A stretch of 43,689 nucleotides of DNA. Source: DASPJL01 sp035628645. GTDB taxonomy: Bacteria; Bacteroidota; Bacteroidia; Cytophagales; Cyclobacteriaceae. The position numbers were made by a program, and so were the translations under genes. Under the pieces are notes generated by a model that saw only the letters and a program-made list of their open reading frames with translations, made no database searches and was not told where the DNA came from. Position 1 is the first letter of the stretch, and each line of letters starts with the position of its first letter. The stretch lies in the NCBI GenBank assembly GCA_035628645.1, contig DASPJL010000180.1, positions 1-43,689 of the forward strand, in the 5' to 3' direction. Positions 18,390 to 27,698 of the stretch are shown piece after piece.

Positions 18390-20879
18390 CTAAATATTGA
18401 CTTTTTTGAACAGCAACTTAAACCTTGAACCAACCCCTACTTCGCTCTCAATTTCAACCTTCCCGCCGGCGTTTTCCATTATTCTTTTTACAAGGTATAG
18501 TCCAACCCCACTCCCTTCTACATGATTATGGGCTCTTTTAAACATTAAAAAAATTTTTTCTCTGTCAGATTCTCTTAATCCGAGGCCATTGTCCTTAACG
18601 GATAGTTCTACAAAGTCTCCAATTTCTCTGGTCTCTATAAAAATATGAGGAGTTCTCTGAGGTGAGCGGTACTTTATTCCATTGTTAATCAAATTGTATA
18701 GCAGGCTATAAAGGCTATGGCGTGAAAAAACAATAGACTTACAATCAGAAAAATCATAACTAATTTCAGCTTCTGAAGAAATTATAAGGTTCTGTATACT
18801 GATCTTTATATCACTTATCATCTCCTCAAGATTAACAGGGTGTATGTCTTCACTATCTGTCCTCAGTGTTTTCGTAACATTGGTTAAATCATTAATCGTC
18901 CGCGTAAATTTTTGCACACAAAGCATCATCATGTCTATTAACATTTTGACTTCGCCCTCGCCATAACAGGGATTTTGCACCAATTCATTGATCAGGCCTT
19001 CTATATTTAAGATCGGTGCCTTAAGGTCGTGGGAAGCAGAATAAATGAAGTTATCCATATCAGAATTCACCCGCATCAGATTTGCGTTGATTTCTTCCAG
19101 ATCTTTTGTTCTTTCTTCTATTCGGTATTCTAGCTCATTATTTATTTTTTCAAGTTTCTCATGGGCAATTTTAATTTCATTTTCTACCTCTTTTCTAACT
19201 GAAATATCCCTGATCACCACATGAAGAATATCCTTCTCTTCCAACTTTATCGGGGTAAAAATAATTTCCGCCCACAATAATTCATTATTGAATTTGTTTA
19301 ATATGGATTCGAATCTTAAACTATTCCCATTAAAAGCTTTATTTATATTTTCCCTGATTTGTTGTGAGTCTCCATCATCACTATTTGCCAGATCCAAAAT
19401 GGAATGTTTGAGCACTTGTGCCTTCGCTTTCCCTCCCAACATGGAAACAGCCGCGTAGTTACAGTATAAAATATTTTCCTTATCGACTAAAAAGATTGCG
19501 TCAGGAGATTTTTCACACAATGCCCTAAAACGGTTTTCACTTGCTTGAAGCGTTTCAATTGCCTTCATTTTCAAAGTAATATCCTGAGCAAAACCGGTGA
19601 TGACTATTTCATCCTCCACAATTTCAGGAATACCTTCTCCATGAATATATCTTATAGTTCCATCAGGAAGAACGACCCGATGCTCATAATCAAAAGGATT
19701 CTGAGACCTGACGGCATCCCTTATTCGTCTTAGTATAATACTTCTGTCCTCAGGATGAACCTTTAGCATATAAGTCTTAATTGTGGCCACAGTAAAAGGT
19801 TCGGAAACGCCAAAAATTTCACGCAATTCGCCGGACCATTTTATCCTGTTTTTCTTCACGTGCCACACCCAGGTTCCCAAGTGAGCAAGTTGTTGTGTTT
19901 TTTTTAGAAGTTTTTCATTGCTTTTTAATTGATCCTGTGCTTTTTTCAACTCATTGATTTGAAGAACAAGCTCTTCATTTAATTCTTCAAGACTTGCTTT
20001 GCTTTGTTGAATTTTTTGAGCTGACAGTCTCTTTTGAGAAGTGTCATTAAAAATGATAAACCCGCCAATAACTTCTCCTTCTACACCCAAAATAGGTATT
20101 GCATTGGCTTCATAAAATCCTCGTTCACCGGCAAAAGCCCTTTCCGATACAAAAACTTTTTCTCCTTTTAAAACGGCTGCAATAGCGCTTCCTTCTTCTG
20201 TTTCACGGTATTCCGGAAAAAGATCAAAAATTTTCTTACCAAGAACAAATTCTCTTTTTATACCGCTCATTGTTTCCATTACCTTATTCCACATGGTAAT
20301 AGCAGACGCATTATTAAAAGAAATAATCCCGTTGGTTGAATGATTGATCAATGATTCCGCAAAATCACGTTCTTTCTTTATATTTTGTTGATTTTGGTCT
20401 ATCTGAAGGGAAGTGGTTTTGTATTTGAAGTACAATTGAATTTCCTCAAGCTCTTTTAATACTTCCATAGCTTGAAAAGTGTCTGAAGAGTATTGAGGCA
20501 GGTATTTGTAAAAAATTTTATTGATCAAGTTAAATTTCAAGCTATCATCCAGCGGATAGATGACTTCTTTAGGAATGCCGGGTGGATACAACACATTTCC
20601 TTTTTCAATCTTCTGCAATTCTTTTTCTAGCGGTTTGCCTGATAAAATATTTTCCAGAAAAATTACCAGGTCTCCTTTTAACAGTTCTTTTATTTCATTT
20701 TTTCCACTTGCATCAAAAAGATTAATTAAATCAGGCTTTCTTTGATAATACAATTCAAAATAGTTCTGGCTTACCTCCTCTATCCTTTCTAATAAAAAGC
20801 TTGCAAAACTTTTTATATACGTCAGGGCTATCTTAAAATTGATATGGTCGGAAGCACTTGTTGAAGGAGCATTTTCCAT
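18390..20879 (-). CDS. Soluble multi-PAS sensor histidine kinase
   Basis: An 829-residue kinase with no transmembrane segment, so it probably senses a cytoplasmic signal. Residues 1-165 are an all-helical N-terminal region with no recognised motif (sensor-like). Three PAS-type domains follow: about 175-290 (IISFNNASAITMWN), 325-440 (GTWVWHVKKNRIKWS, a PAS with PAC region) and 447-570 (DAIFLVDKENILYCN). A coiled coil links to the dimerisation domain with the phospho-acceptor His617 in SASHDLKAP, then the ATPase domain (NLINNGIKY, DNGLGL, GSGVGLYLV). No receiver domain is attached and no response regulator gene is nearby, so it is an orphan kinase. It is transcribed away from the second kinase at 21447, which has the same overall design. 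Confidence 0.94.
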   Translation of the reverse strand: MENAPSTSASDHINFKIALTYIKSFASFLLERIEEVSQNYFELYYQRKPDLINLFDASGKNEIKELLKGDLVIFLENILSGKPLEKELQKIEKGNVLYPPGIPKEVIYPLDDSLKFNLINKIFYKYLPQYSSDTFQAMEVLKELEEIQLYFKYKTTSLQIDQNQQNIKKERDFAESLINHSTNGIISFNNASAITMWNKVMETMSGIKREFVLGKKIFDLFPEYRETEEGSAIAAVLKGEKVFVSERAFAGERGFYEANAIPILGVEGEVIGGFIIFNDTSQKRLSAQKIQQSKASLEELNEELVLQINELKKAQDQLKSNEKLLKKTQQLAHLGTWVWHVKKNRIKWSGELREIFGVSEPFTVATIKTYMLKVHPEDRSIILRRIRDAVRSQNPFDYEHRVVLPDGTIRYIHGEGIPEIVEDEIVITGFAQDITLKMKAIETLQASENRFRALCEKSPDAIFLVDKENILYCNYAAVSMLGGKAKAQVLKHSILDLANSDDGDSQQIRENINKAFNGNSLRFESILNKFNNELLWAEIIFTPIKLEEKDILHVVIRDISVRKEVENEIKIAHEKLEKINNELEYRIEERTKDLEEINANLMRVNSDMDNFIYSASHDLKAPILNIEGLINELVQNPCYGEGEVKMLIDMMMLCVQKFTRTINDLTNVTKTLRTDSEDIHPVNLEEMISDIKISIQNLIISSEAEISYDFSDCKSIVFSRHSLYSLLYNLINNGIKYRSPQRTPHIFIETREIGDFVELSVKDNGLGLRESDREKIFLMFKRAHNHVEGSGVGLYLVKRIMENAGGKVEIESEVGVGSRFKLLFKKVNI

Positions 20880-21446
20880 AACATTTTAGTCGAATGAAAT
20901 TAGTAAAAAATATAGCTGGATCATATTCATCCATACCGCTGAGTATAAATGAAGAGTAAAAATAAAGAATTGTTAAATCTTTTCATCAATCGCTTTGTTT
21001 TTTTTAAAAATATCTTGGTGAAAACATTCATTTTAACGGGAAAAACTTACAAAAAAAATACTTCAGCAAGATTTTACTCTGTTCCTCATAGTAGAATGAC
21101 TGGCATAACCTTTAACTTAAATTTCTCATTTCCGACAAAATTCAATGTCTTATGATTAGTAAAAAAAGGATCAATAAATCATACAATAAGCTGGTGAACA
21201 ACCACATAGAAAGTTTACTTAAAGAAACAAATCAACATTTGGAAAAAGGAAATAATTGGCTTGAACATTATAAGGAAAGGAATCATCTTCAATTTTATAA
21301 TCTTCTTGTTGAAACGCTGAAGTAATATTTTTTTAATGACTTGTGATTTTTATAAGAAATAGTGAATTATTTTATTTTTTTATAACCAAGAATATCCATT
21401 TCTATTATTATATTTAACAGAACTTACTTCATGCAATTCCTCTGAA
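20880..21446. other. 567-bp spacer between the divergent kinases
   Basis: An AT-rich stretch with poly-A and poly-T runs. The only credible content is the 57-residue ORF listed at 21152-21325. I see no hairpin terminator, tandem repeat or consensus promoter that can be placed with confidence, although the promoters of both kinases must lie here. Confidence 0.5.
21152..21325 (+). CDS. Possible small protein (57 residues)
   Basis: ATG at 21152 to TAA at 21323-21325, 57 residues, beginning MISKKRINKSYNKLVNNHIE. The product is predicted to be almost entirely helical and amphipathic, rich in Lys, Asn, Glu and Leu, with HLEKGNNWLEHYKERNHL in the centre. No family is recognised. It has no evident ribosome-binding site and ends 121 bases before the second kinase gene. 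It could be a small regulator of the flanking kinases, but location is the only reason to say so. Confidence 0.35.
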   Translation: MISKKRINKSYNKLVNNHIESLLKETNQHLEKGNNWLEHYKERNHLQFYNLLVETLK

Positions 21447-24233
21447 ATGCAACTAGAAAAAGAAGCTGTTAATCCCCTTGATGTTTCTTCCACATTGCTA
21501 TTAAGTATAATAGATACATCATCTATTGGAATGATTGGATTTACGGCCGTAAAAGATTCGACAAAAAAGATAGTTGATTTTCAATGCTCTTTTGTCAATA
21601 ATACAGCTTTATTGCTCTTAGATAGGCCGCTGAAAGAAATTGAAGGCAAAAGCTTAGAAATTGAGTTTGCCGGCTCAATTGAAAGCAGTTTCTCCCAAAC
21701 TTTATTTGCAGTAGCAGAAACAGGGAAAAAGCAGGAAAAGGAATTTTCCTATACCTATAATAAGATTTGTAAGCGCTTGAAATCAATCTTTTTCAAATGG
21801 AATGAAGGAATTATTGCCACTATTGAGGAAGTTTCTTCCAGGGATCTTCGGGAGGAGAGGTTAACTGAGGAAAAAAATTTTTTAAAGCAAATTGCCGAAA
21901 GTCCTACTTCCCCAATTTATATATTTGATCTTCAAAATTTTTCAGGAACATATTTTAATCCTCATCTGATTGAATTAACCGGATACAAGGAAGATGAATT
22001 AAAGGGATTTGGAGAAAATTTCATTGCTACTCTTGTCATTCCTCAAGATACAGCGAAAGTAAATCAGCATTTTAATGCATTCTTTACTGCAAATGATCAG
22101 GTTAGAGAAATTGAATATCGGATAAATACAAAATCAGGGGAAACGAAATACCTGAAAGAAAAAGCTTCCGTGTTGAAAAGGAATACAGCGGGGATACCGA
22201 CGCATGTAATTGCTATAATAAAGGAAACAACGGAAGCAAAAATACCTCAAGACCTTGCTTCTGCTACCGTAAGTGCAGCCAAAGTAGCCAACATCACCTC
22301 CCATGAATTAAAAAAGATAAATAAAGAACTTGAAGATCGGGTAAAAGCAGGAAACAATGAACTGGTACTTAGCGAAAACAGGTACAGATCTTTAGCTCTT
22401 GCTACCTCCTCCATTGTGTGGATGACAAATGGGGTAGGTGAAATGGAAGTTGAAAATAAGCTTTGGGAAAGCTACACCGGACAAATTTTTGATGAGTATA
22501 AAAAATTTGGATGGTTAAGAGTAATCAACCCGGAGGACAGAAAATCGCAGAAAAATTTATGGGCAACTGCTTTTAAAAATAAAAGAACAATAGATACCGA
22601 ATTCAGACTAAAAAGATCTGGCGGACAATATAGACACATGCAGGTACGAGTGGTACCGATTCTGGACGATGACAACAATCTCATTGAATGGATTGGAACC
22701 TGCGCAGACATACACGATAAAAAAGTTGTACAAGCGGCGTTAATTGAAAGTGAGAAAAGGTATGAGATTGCAATGAAAGTCACCAATGATGTAGTTTGGG
22801 ACTGGAACCTGATTACCAATGTTTTATCCTACACAGAAAATTATTTTTCATACTTTGGATACAACCTCACAAGTTACCCTCCTACAATAAAAGAATGGTA
22901 TAATAAAATTCATCCGGAAGACAGGGCAAGCGTAATAGAAAGCATTGAAGCAGCAATCAAAAACGGAGAAACTTTTTGGTATAAGGAATACCGTCATTTA
23001 AAAGCGGATGGCGATTATGCTTTTGTAATGGATCGTGGCTATATAATTCATGATAGCTATGGGAAAGCTGTGCGAATGGTAGGCGCATTGATCGACAATA
23101 CCAAAAGGAAAATAGCAGAACAAAGCCTGAAAGAAAGCGAAGCTAACCTTAAAGAAGCCCAAACGATTACAAAACTGGGAAACTGGACTTGGGATCTGAA
23201 AACAAACAACATCAGTTGGTCGAAGGAAATGTATAATATTTACGAATTAAGTCCGGGATCTGAAGAACCTTCCTTTCAAACTTTGCAAAAGATGCACTTT
23301 GAGAATGCTTTGCTTTTTGAAAAGATAAGTAATGCAATAAATTATGGTACCTCTTTTCAGGTAGACACTCCGATTAAAACCCAAACCGGTGCAATAAAAT
23401 ATGTACAAACCATAGGAAAATCCGAAACGGATGAAATGGGTAGTTGCATAAGACTTTATGGCACCTCCATGGACATTACTGAAAGAAAGAAAACAGAGGA
23501 ACAACTGGAGCAAATGGTTAAAGAAACCCAAAGCTCGAATCAAAAGTTAGTAAAAATGAATGAGGTATTGGATAATTTCGTTTATGCTGCCGCCCACGAC
23601 CTTCGCTCGCCTGTTGCAAATCTGAAACTTATCCTATCCCTGATTCAATCTTCCGAAGATATCTTGAAAATAAAGAATCATTTAAAAGATTTTAACTCCT
23701 CTATAAATAGGCTGGACAATACAATCAAAGGGTTAGTAGATGTGATTGAAATTCAAAGCAATCAAGAAGTATTGTGCGCAGACATGCATTTTAACGAGGT
23801 TATAGATAATATCAGGGAAGAATTAAAAAATGAAATTGAAGCCAAGCAGGCCATCATTATAACTGATTTAAAAAACTGTAAGGACATTTGTTATATAGAA
23901 GCTTACCTTCAAAGCATTTTAAGGAATCTGATAAGCAACTCTTTGAAATACAGTCGTGAAGGGGTAACTCCCGAAATTAAGATCACAACAGACAAAGAAG
24001 GAGAATATGTAAAACTCATAATCGAGGACAATGGAATCGGAATGGACCTGGAACGATATGGGAAAAACCTATTTAAACCATTTACTCGGTTTGCCCGTCA
24101 GGTGGACGGAAAAGGCCTTGGGCTTCACCTCATAAAAAATATTATCGAGAAGAATGACGGAAAAATAAAAGTAATCAGCCACCCCAATCAGGGAAGTACT
24201 TTCGTGTGCTATCTCAAAGAATATAGGAATTAG
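21447..24233 (+). CDS. Soluble multi-PAS sensor histidine kinase
   Basis: A 928-residue kinase without membrane segments. About five PAS-type domains are arranged in series: about 15-120 (degenerate), 135-265 (SPIYIFDLQNFSGTYFNP), 300-420 (ATSSIVWMTNGVGEM), 425-550 (DVVWDWNLITNVLSYTE) and 555-685 (LGNWTWDLKTNNISWS), each of the last three with the PAC-type end (VGALIDNTKRK, LYGTSMDITERK). The phospho-acceptor is His717 in AAAHDLRSPVANL; the ATPase domain has NLISNSLKYS, DNGIGMD and GKGLGLHLI. Like its neighbour at 18390 it lacks a receiver domain and a nearby response regulator. The two share domain style and H-box sequence (DNFxYxAxHDL), suggesting an old duplication. Confidence 0.94.
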   Translation: MQLEKEAVNPLDVSSTLLLSIIDTSSIGMIGFTAVKDSTKKIVDFQCSFVNNTALLLLDRPLKEIEGKSLEIEFAGSIESSFSQTLFAVAETGKKQEKEFSYTYNKICKRLKSIFFKWNEGIIATIEEVSSRDLREERLTEEKNFLKQIAESPTSPIYIFDLQNFSGTYFNPHLIELTGYKEDELKGFGENFIATLVIPQDTAKVNQHFNAFFTANDQVREIEYRINTKSGETKYLKEKASVLKRNTAGIPTHVIAIIKETTEAKIPQDLASATVSAAKVANITSHELKKINKELEDRVKAGNNELVLSENRYRSLALATSSIVWMTNGVGEMEVENKLWESYTGQIFDEYKKFGWLRVINPEDRKSQKNLWATAFKNKRTIDTEFRLKRSGGQYRHMQVRVVPILDDDNNLIEWIGTCADIHDKKVVQAALIESEKRYEIAMKVTNDVVWDWNLITNVLSYTENYFSYFGYNLTSYPPTIKEWYNKIHPEDRASVIESIEAAIKNGETFWYKEYRHLKADGDYAFVMDRGYIIHDSYGKAVRMVGALIDNTKRKIAEQSLKESEANLKEAQTITKLGNWTWDLKTNNISWSKEMYNIYELSPGSEEPSFQTLQKMHFENALLFEKISNAINYGTSFQVDTPIKTQTGAIKYVQTIGKSETDEMGSCIRLYGTSMDITERKKTEEQLEQMVKETQSSNQKLVKMNEVLDNFVYAAAHDLRSPVANLKLILSLIQSSEDILKIKNHLKDFNSSINRLDNTIKGLVDVIEIQSNQEVLCADMHFNEVIDNIREELKNEIEAKQAIIITDLKNCKDICYIEAYLQSILRNLISNSLKYSREGVTPEIKITTDKEGEYVKLIIEDNGIGMDLERYGKNLFKPFTRFARQVDGKGLGLHLIKNIIEKNDGKIKVISHPNQGSTFVCYLKEYRN

Positions 24234-24404
24234 TGGGAAGATGGAAGTAGGAAGATGGAAGTGGGAAGTAATCCTCCGCCTGCAGACGGTCCAAAATTGA
24301 TACTCTCAAAGTTTAAAAAAGGGGTAGAAAACTTTCCCTAAACTAGATCCTTACATTGTAGTTAGATGAAAATTTGAAGATCTCCCTACTTCCATCTTCC
24401 CACT
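24232..24404. repeat. Segment bounded by 19-bp inverted GGAAG-rich arms
   Basis: AGTGGGAAGATGGAAGTAG (24232-24250) and its exact reverse complement (24386-24404) bound a 135-bp interior. The left arm continues with further copies of GGAAGATGGAAGTGGGAAG. The element begins in the stop codon of the kinase gene and ends just before the stop of ruvC, so it fills the convergent spacer. A related segment lies at 40094-40241. The interior contains a weak hairpin (AGTTTA...TAAACT, about 24308-24345) that may be the actual terminator. Confidence 0.75.
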
Positions 24405-24411
24405 CCTAACT

Positions 24412-24966
24412 TCAAACTCCTTTTACTCGTCCCGGATTTTCCGTTAAAAAGCTTTTCCAGGTTTGGCTTTTCGTTTTGCTGCTACCTTTACTGAAATAAT
24501 GACAAACCGCTACTCCCAACGCATCTGTAGCATCGAGCATTTCTGGAAGGTCCTTAAATTTGAATAAAGTCTGCAACATAGCAGCCACTTGTTCTTTCGA
24601 CGCATTTCCATTTCCCGTCACCGATTGCTTTACTTTCTTAGGTGCATACTCTACAATTGGAATTTGCTTTGAAAGTGCAGCGGCCATCGCCACTCCCTGA
24701 GCCCTTCCTAATTTTAGCATCGACTGCACATTTTTTCCGTAAAAAGGCGCTTCCAACGCCATTTCATCCGGATGATACTCATTGATTAGCTGCGTTATTC
24801 TCTCAAAAATCTTTTTAAGCTTTAATTCATGACCGGAAACTTTACTAAGATGAATAACCCCATACTGGATGAGCTTCATTTCTTTTCCGACAATACTTAT
24901 TATCCCGTATCCCATTACTGTCGTTCCTGGATCTACTCCCAGAATTATCCGGTCTTTTAATTCCAT
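24412..24966 (-). CDS. ruvC: Crossover junction endodeoxyribonuclease RuvC
   Basis: A 184-residue Holliday-junction resolvase that cuts four-way junctions in recombination repair together with RuvAB. The acidic catalytic residues are visible: Asp12 in LGVDPGTTVMGYG, a Glu in MALEAPFYGKN and the two Asp in LDATDALGVAVCHY. The basic and glycine segment (VTGNGNASKEQVAAML) fits the family. Length is normal (about 170-190). It is a single gene, not linked here to ruvA or ruvB, which is common in Bacteroidota. It is convergent with the kinase gene and divergent from the glycosyltransferase operon. Confidence 0.97.
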   Translation of the reverse strand: MELKDRIILGVDPGTTVMGYGIISIVGKEMKLIQYGVIHLSKVSGHELKLKKIFERITQLINEYHPDEMALEAPFYGKNVQSMLKLGRAQGVAMAAALSKQIPIVEYAPKKVKQSVTGNGNASKEQVAAMLQTLFKFKDLPEMLDATDALGVAVCHYFSKGSSKTKSQTWKSFLTENPGRVKGV

Positions 24967-25048
24967 TTAAATCGCTTCTGATATATAAATAAAATGAAAA
25001 TTATGATTTTTTTATAAGTTTGATATTCTTTTAATGATAATTCCCTGA

Positions 25049-26194
25049 ATGGTTATACTGACATGGTTACTTACAATTTTATATTTCTCTCTTATTCTGA
25101 CCTTTATCCGGACCTGGATAAAGCTATCTGAAGAAACAATCGACCTAACCGGAATAAAAAGCCAGATCAGGTTTTCGATAATTATTCCTGTAAGAAATGA
25201 AGAAGAAAATATCCGAGCACTTTTGGAGGATATATCCAAACAGGAATACGCCCAAGACCGATATGAAGTAATAGTTGTAGACGATCATTCTACCGATGGC
25301 ACGGTTGAAAAAGTAAAGTCATTTATTCATGATTTCCCTAATTTTTTCTTAATCGAGTTAGATCTTAAATCTCCTGTAATTTCTTATAAAAAAAAGGCGA
25401 TAGAATCAGGCATTCACCTATCAAAAGGCGATGTCATTATTACAACTGATGGAGATTGCCGGGTCAAAGAAAGATGGCTGCAATCAATTAATGAATTGAT
25501 TGTAAAAACAGGTGCGGTCTGCGTATGCGGACCTGTGACTTACATTAAGGAGGATCGTTTTTTTACGAAACTCCAAACTATTGAGTTTGCTGCTCTTTTG
25601 GGTTCTGGCGCTGCCACCATTACCCAAAAATTACCCGGCATGTGCAATGGTGCTAACCTCGCTTATAAAAAAGAGGCTTTTGACTCGGTAGAAGGTTTTA
25701 AAGGAATAGATAATATCAATTCCGGAGACGACGAGCTTTTGATGCACAAGCTTTTAAAACGTTATCCTGACGATGTTTTATTTCTTAAAAATCAGGAAGG
25801 TATTGTTTATACCAAAGCCAACAGGGATTTAAATGAGCTTTACAATCAGAGAAAAAGATGGGCTGGAAAATGGTCTTATTATAAAAGCAATGAAGTAAAA
25901 GTTTTGGCAATTTTTATATTTGTTTTCAATGCCTATATTGCTTTGGGAGGGATATTTGTTTTGACAGGATTATTGAATGTTAAGATATTCCTTTTTCATT
26001 TTCTTCTAAAAGCTTTGATAGAAGCCACTTTTATAATCTTAGTTTTGAAATTTTTAAAAAAGAAAATACATTTATTCCACTTATTACTGCTTCAAATTGT
26101 TTATCCCTTTTATACAATTTTCTTCGGGATAGTTGCTAATTTTGGAGGGTATGTGTGGAAAGACAGAAAAGTGAATGGAAAGCAAGATGACTGA
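25049..26194 (+). CDS. Membrane glycosyltransferase family 2
   Basis: A 381-residue GT2 enzyme. A short N-terminal transmembrane segment (about 2-22) is followed by the GT-A domain: FSIIIPVRNEEENI at 42-55, VVDDHSTDGT at 77-85, TTDGDCRVKERW (metal-binding DxD) near 131-142, and YNQRKRWAGKW (the QxxRW motif) near 265. Two or three C-terminal membrane segments (about 285-375) suggest a processive or lipid-linked glycan synthase. Acceptor and donor cannot be predicted. It is first in a four-gene operon: it overlaps the next gene by a few bases, which suggests translational coupling. The start is ATG at 25049. Confidence 0.92.
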   Translation: MVILTWLLTILYFSLILTFIRTWIKLSEETIDLTGIKSQIRFSIIIPVRNEEENIRALLEDISKQEYAQDRYEVIVVDDHSTDGTVEKVKSFIHDFPNFFLIELDLKSPVISYKKKAIESGIHLSKGDVIITTDGDCRVKERWLQSINELIVKTGAVCVCGPVTYIKEDRFFTKLQTIEFAALLGSGAATITQKLPGMCNGANLAYKKEAFDSVEGFKGIDNINSGDDELLMHKLLKRYPDDVLFLKNQEGIVYTKANRDLNELYNQRKRWAGKWSYYKSNEVKVLAIFIFVFNAYIALGGIFVLTGLLNVKIFLFHFLLKALIEATFIILVLKFLKKKIHLFHLLLLQIVYPFYTIFFGIVANFGGYVWKDRKVNGKQDD

Positions 26195-26444
26195 CAATGA
26201 ATTTGATGTTCTGGATGAACTCTACTTTTTGATTTCTTTTGATGATCTTTTAAATCAATGTAACCTAACAACTGATGAGTTAAAATCGGTCTTAGAATCC
26301 TTATTGATTAAACGATGGGTTAAATGTTTTAAAAATACTGATGAAGAGATCCCTGAACAGGAAGTTGACTTTAAGAATTCATTTAAGCAATACAATTATT
26401 TAGCAACAAAATCAGGTTTATTTGCCCATAACAGCACAAGTTAA
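26187..26444 (+). CDS. Small winged-helix-like protein, function unknown
   Basis: An 85-residue protein; the ATG at 26187 (MTDNEFDVLDELYFLISF) is favoured over the in-frame ATG at 26175, and both overlap the end of the glycosyltransferase gene. Predicted helices FDDLLNQCNL and TTDELKSVLESLLIKRWVKCF followed by a short beta stretch and YLATKSGLFAHN resemble a winged helix-turn-helix. No family is recognised with certainty. It ends by overlapping the permease start (TAATG, 26442-26446). Its place inside the operon suggests a regulatory or accessory role for the permease, but this is inference. Confidence 0.7.
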   Translation: MTDNEFDVLDELYFLISFDDLLNQCNLTTDELKSVLESLLIKRWVKCFKNTDEEIPEQEVDFKNSFKQYNYLATKSGLFAHNSTS

Positions 26445-27694
26445 TGAGTAAAACGCAGGACATTAATTATCGACCTCCATCCTATTTTATAAAAAAGAGA
26501 TTCTTTAATAACAAACCTGCCGTAGCTGGTATGATAATTATTGTCATCGCCCATGTCATCGCTATCTTGGGCTACCTTATCATGCCGGACGACACGCCTC
26601 TGGCCAATGACAGCGCCATTCAAATAGGCAAGAAGACTCCGGGATTTAGTGTTGACATGCTCAAATTAAGAAGAAATATAGAGCTGGAGGATGAGTCTTT
26701 TTTTGAGAAAATGTTCAAAGGGGAAGAAACTGAATTCTCCATAATTCCCATTTCCAACTACAGAATTGACAGTCTGATTTTCTTTGCTCAGGTTTATGGC
26801 ATGGAGGAATATACGCAATACAGTATCCCTGAAATCGTCTTGCCATTATATCCTCAAAAAGTTGCAAGCTTTAATTCCACTCATGGCAAAAACTATACGC
26901 TTCAAGATGACAAGATTATTTATTTGGATCTTAACGGGGACAAACAAGAAATAACAAAACGAGAACTTTTCAAAAAACTTAAAACTGAAAATATAGAGCA
27001 CCGGACTTTCCTTCTGGGAACAGATCGCGCAGGAAGAGATCTTTTAAGCCGCTTAATCTATGGAGCCAGAATTTCGCTCTCTATTGGATTTATCTCCGTA
27101 ATAATTTCATTGTCTGTAGGCATAAGCCTTGGTGCTTTGGCTGGATTTTTCGGTGGAGTAGTAGATAATTTTATTCTCTGGATCATGACCGTTGTTTGGT
27201 CAATACCCAGCGTGATGCTGGTTATTGCCATAAGTCTTGCCCTCCAAAGCAAAGGTGTGGGGGTAGCATTTATTGCCGTGGGCCTTACCACCTGGGTAGA
27301 GATAGCCAGGGTAGTCCGGGGTCAGATATTTAGCATCAAACAAAAACTATATATTGAAGCGGCAAGAGCCATTGGTATCAAACCTTTAAAAATTATATAT
27401 TCTCATATCCTCCCTAATATGTTGGGACCATTGATTGTAATCACTACCTCTAACTTTGCTACGGCAATTCTGGTAGAAGCGGGGTTGAGCTTTTTGGGAT
27501 TGAGTGTTCAGCCGCCTATGCCATCATGGGGAATGATGATAAATGAAGGATACCACGTAATGACCACCCCGGACAGTTGGCACATGGTTTTAATGCCCAG
27601 CTTGTGTGTGAGTTTGCTGGTATTGGCTTTTAATTTATTTGGCAATGGATTAAGAGACGCTTATGATCCACAAACAGTTTTAAATAAAAGGTAA
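26444..27694 (+). CDS. ABC transporter permease, DppC/OppC type
   Basis: A 416-residue inner-membrane permease of the dipeptide/oligopeptide type. After one membrane segment (about 22-46) a long non-membrane domain follows (about 50-190), then the classic block LGTDRAGRDLLSRLIYGARI, several membrane spans and the EAA loop EAARAIGIKPLKIIYSHILPN that contacts the ATPase. The extra N-terminal domain makes it longer than the roughly 300-residue DppC of E. coli. No DppB, ATPase or substrate-binding gene is next to it, so it either pairs with components encoded elsewhere or the transporter is split. The four-base start/stop overlap with the preceding gene indicates coupling. Confidence 0.93.
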   Translation: MSKTQDINYRPPSYFIKKRFFNNKPAVAGMIIIVIAHVIAILGYLIMPDDTPLANDSAIQIGKKTPGFSVDMLKLRRNIELEDESFFEKMFKGEETEFSIIPISNYRIDSLIFFAQVYGMEEYTQYSIPEIVLPLYPQKVASFNSTHGKNYTLQDDKIIYLDLNGDKQEITKRELFKKLKTENIEHRTFLLGTDRAGRDLLSRLIYGARISLSIGFISVIISLSVGISLGALAGFFGGVVDNFILWIMTVVWSIPSVMLVIAISLALQSKGVGVAFIAVGLTTWVEIARVVRGQIFSIKQKLYIEAARAIGIKPLKIIYSHILPNMLGPLIVITTSNFATAILVEAGLSFLGLSVQPPMPSWGMMINEGYHVMTTPDSWHMVLMPSLCVSLLVLAFNLFGNGLRDAYDPQTVLNKR

Positions 27695-27698
27695 GAAT

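Noticed and set aside
20949..21155. A 68-residue ORF ending in an ATGA overlap with the 57-residue ORF
   Set aside because: Composition is Lys/Phe/Asn-heavy with no pattern of a real protein; the overlap is probably chance in AT-rich DNA.
18390..24233. Kinases as hybrid sensor-regulators
   Set aside because: No receiver-domain motifs (DD, D, T, K pattern) follow the ATPase domains; both proteins end there.
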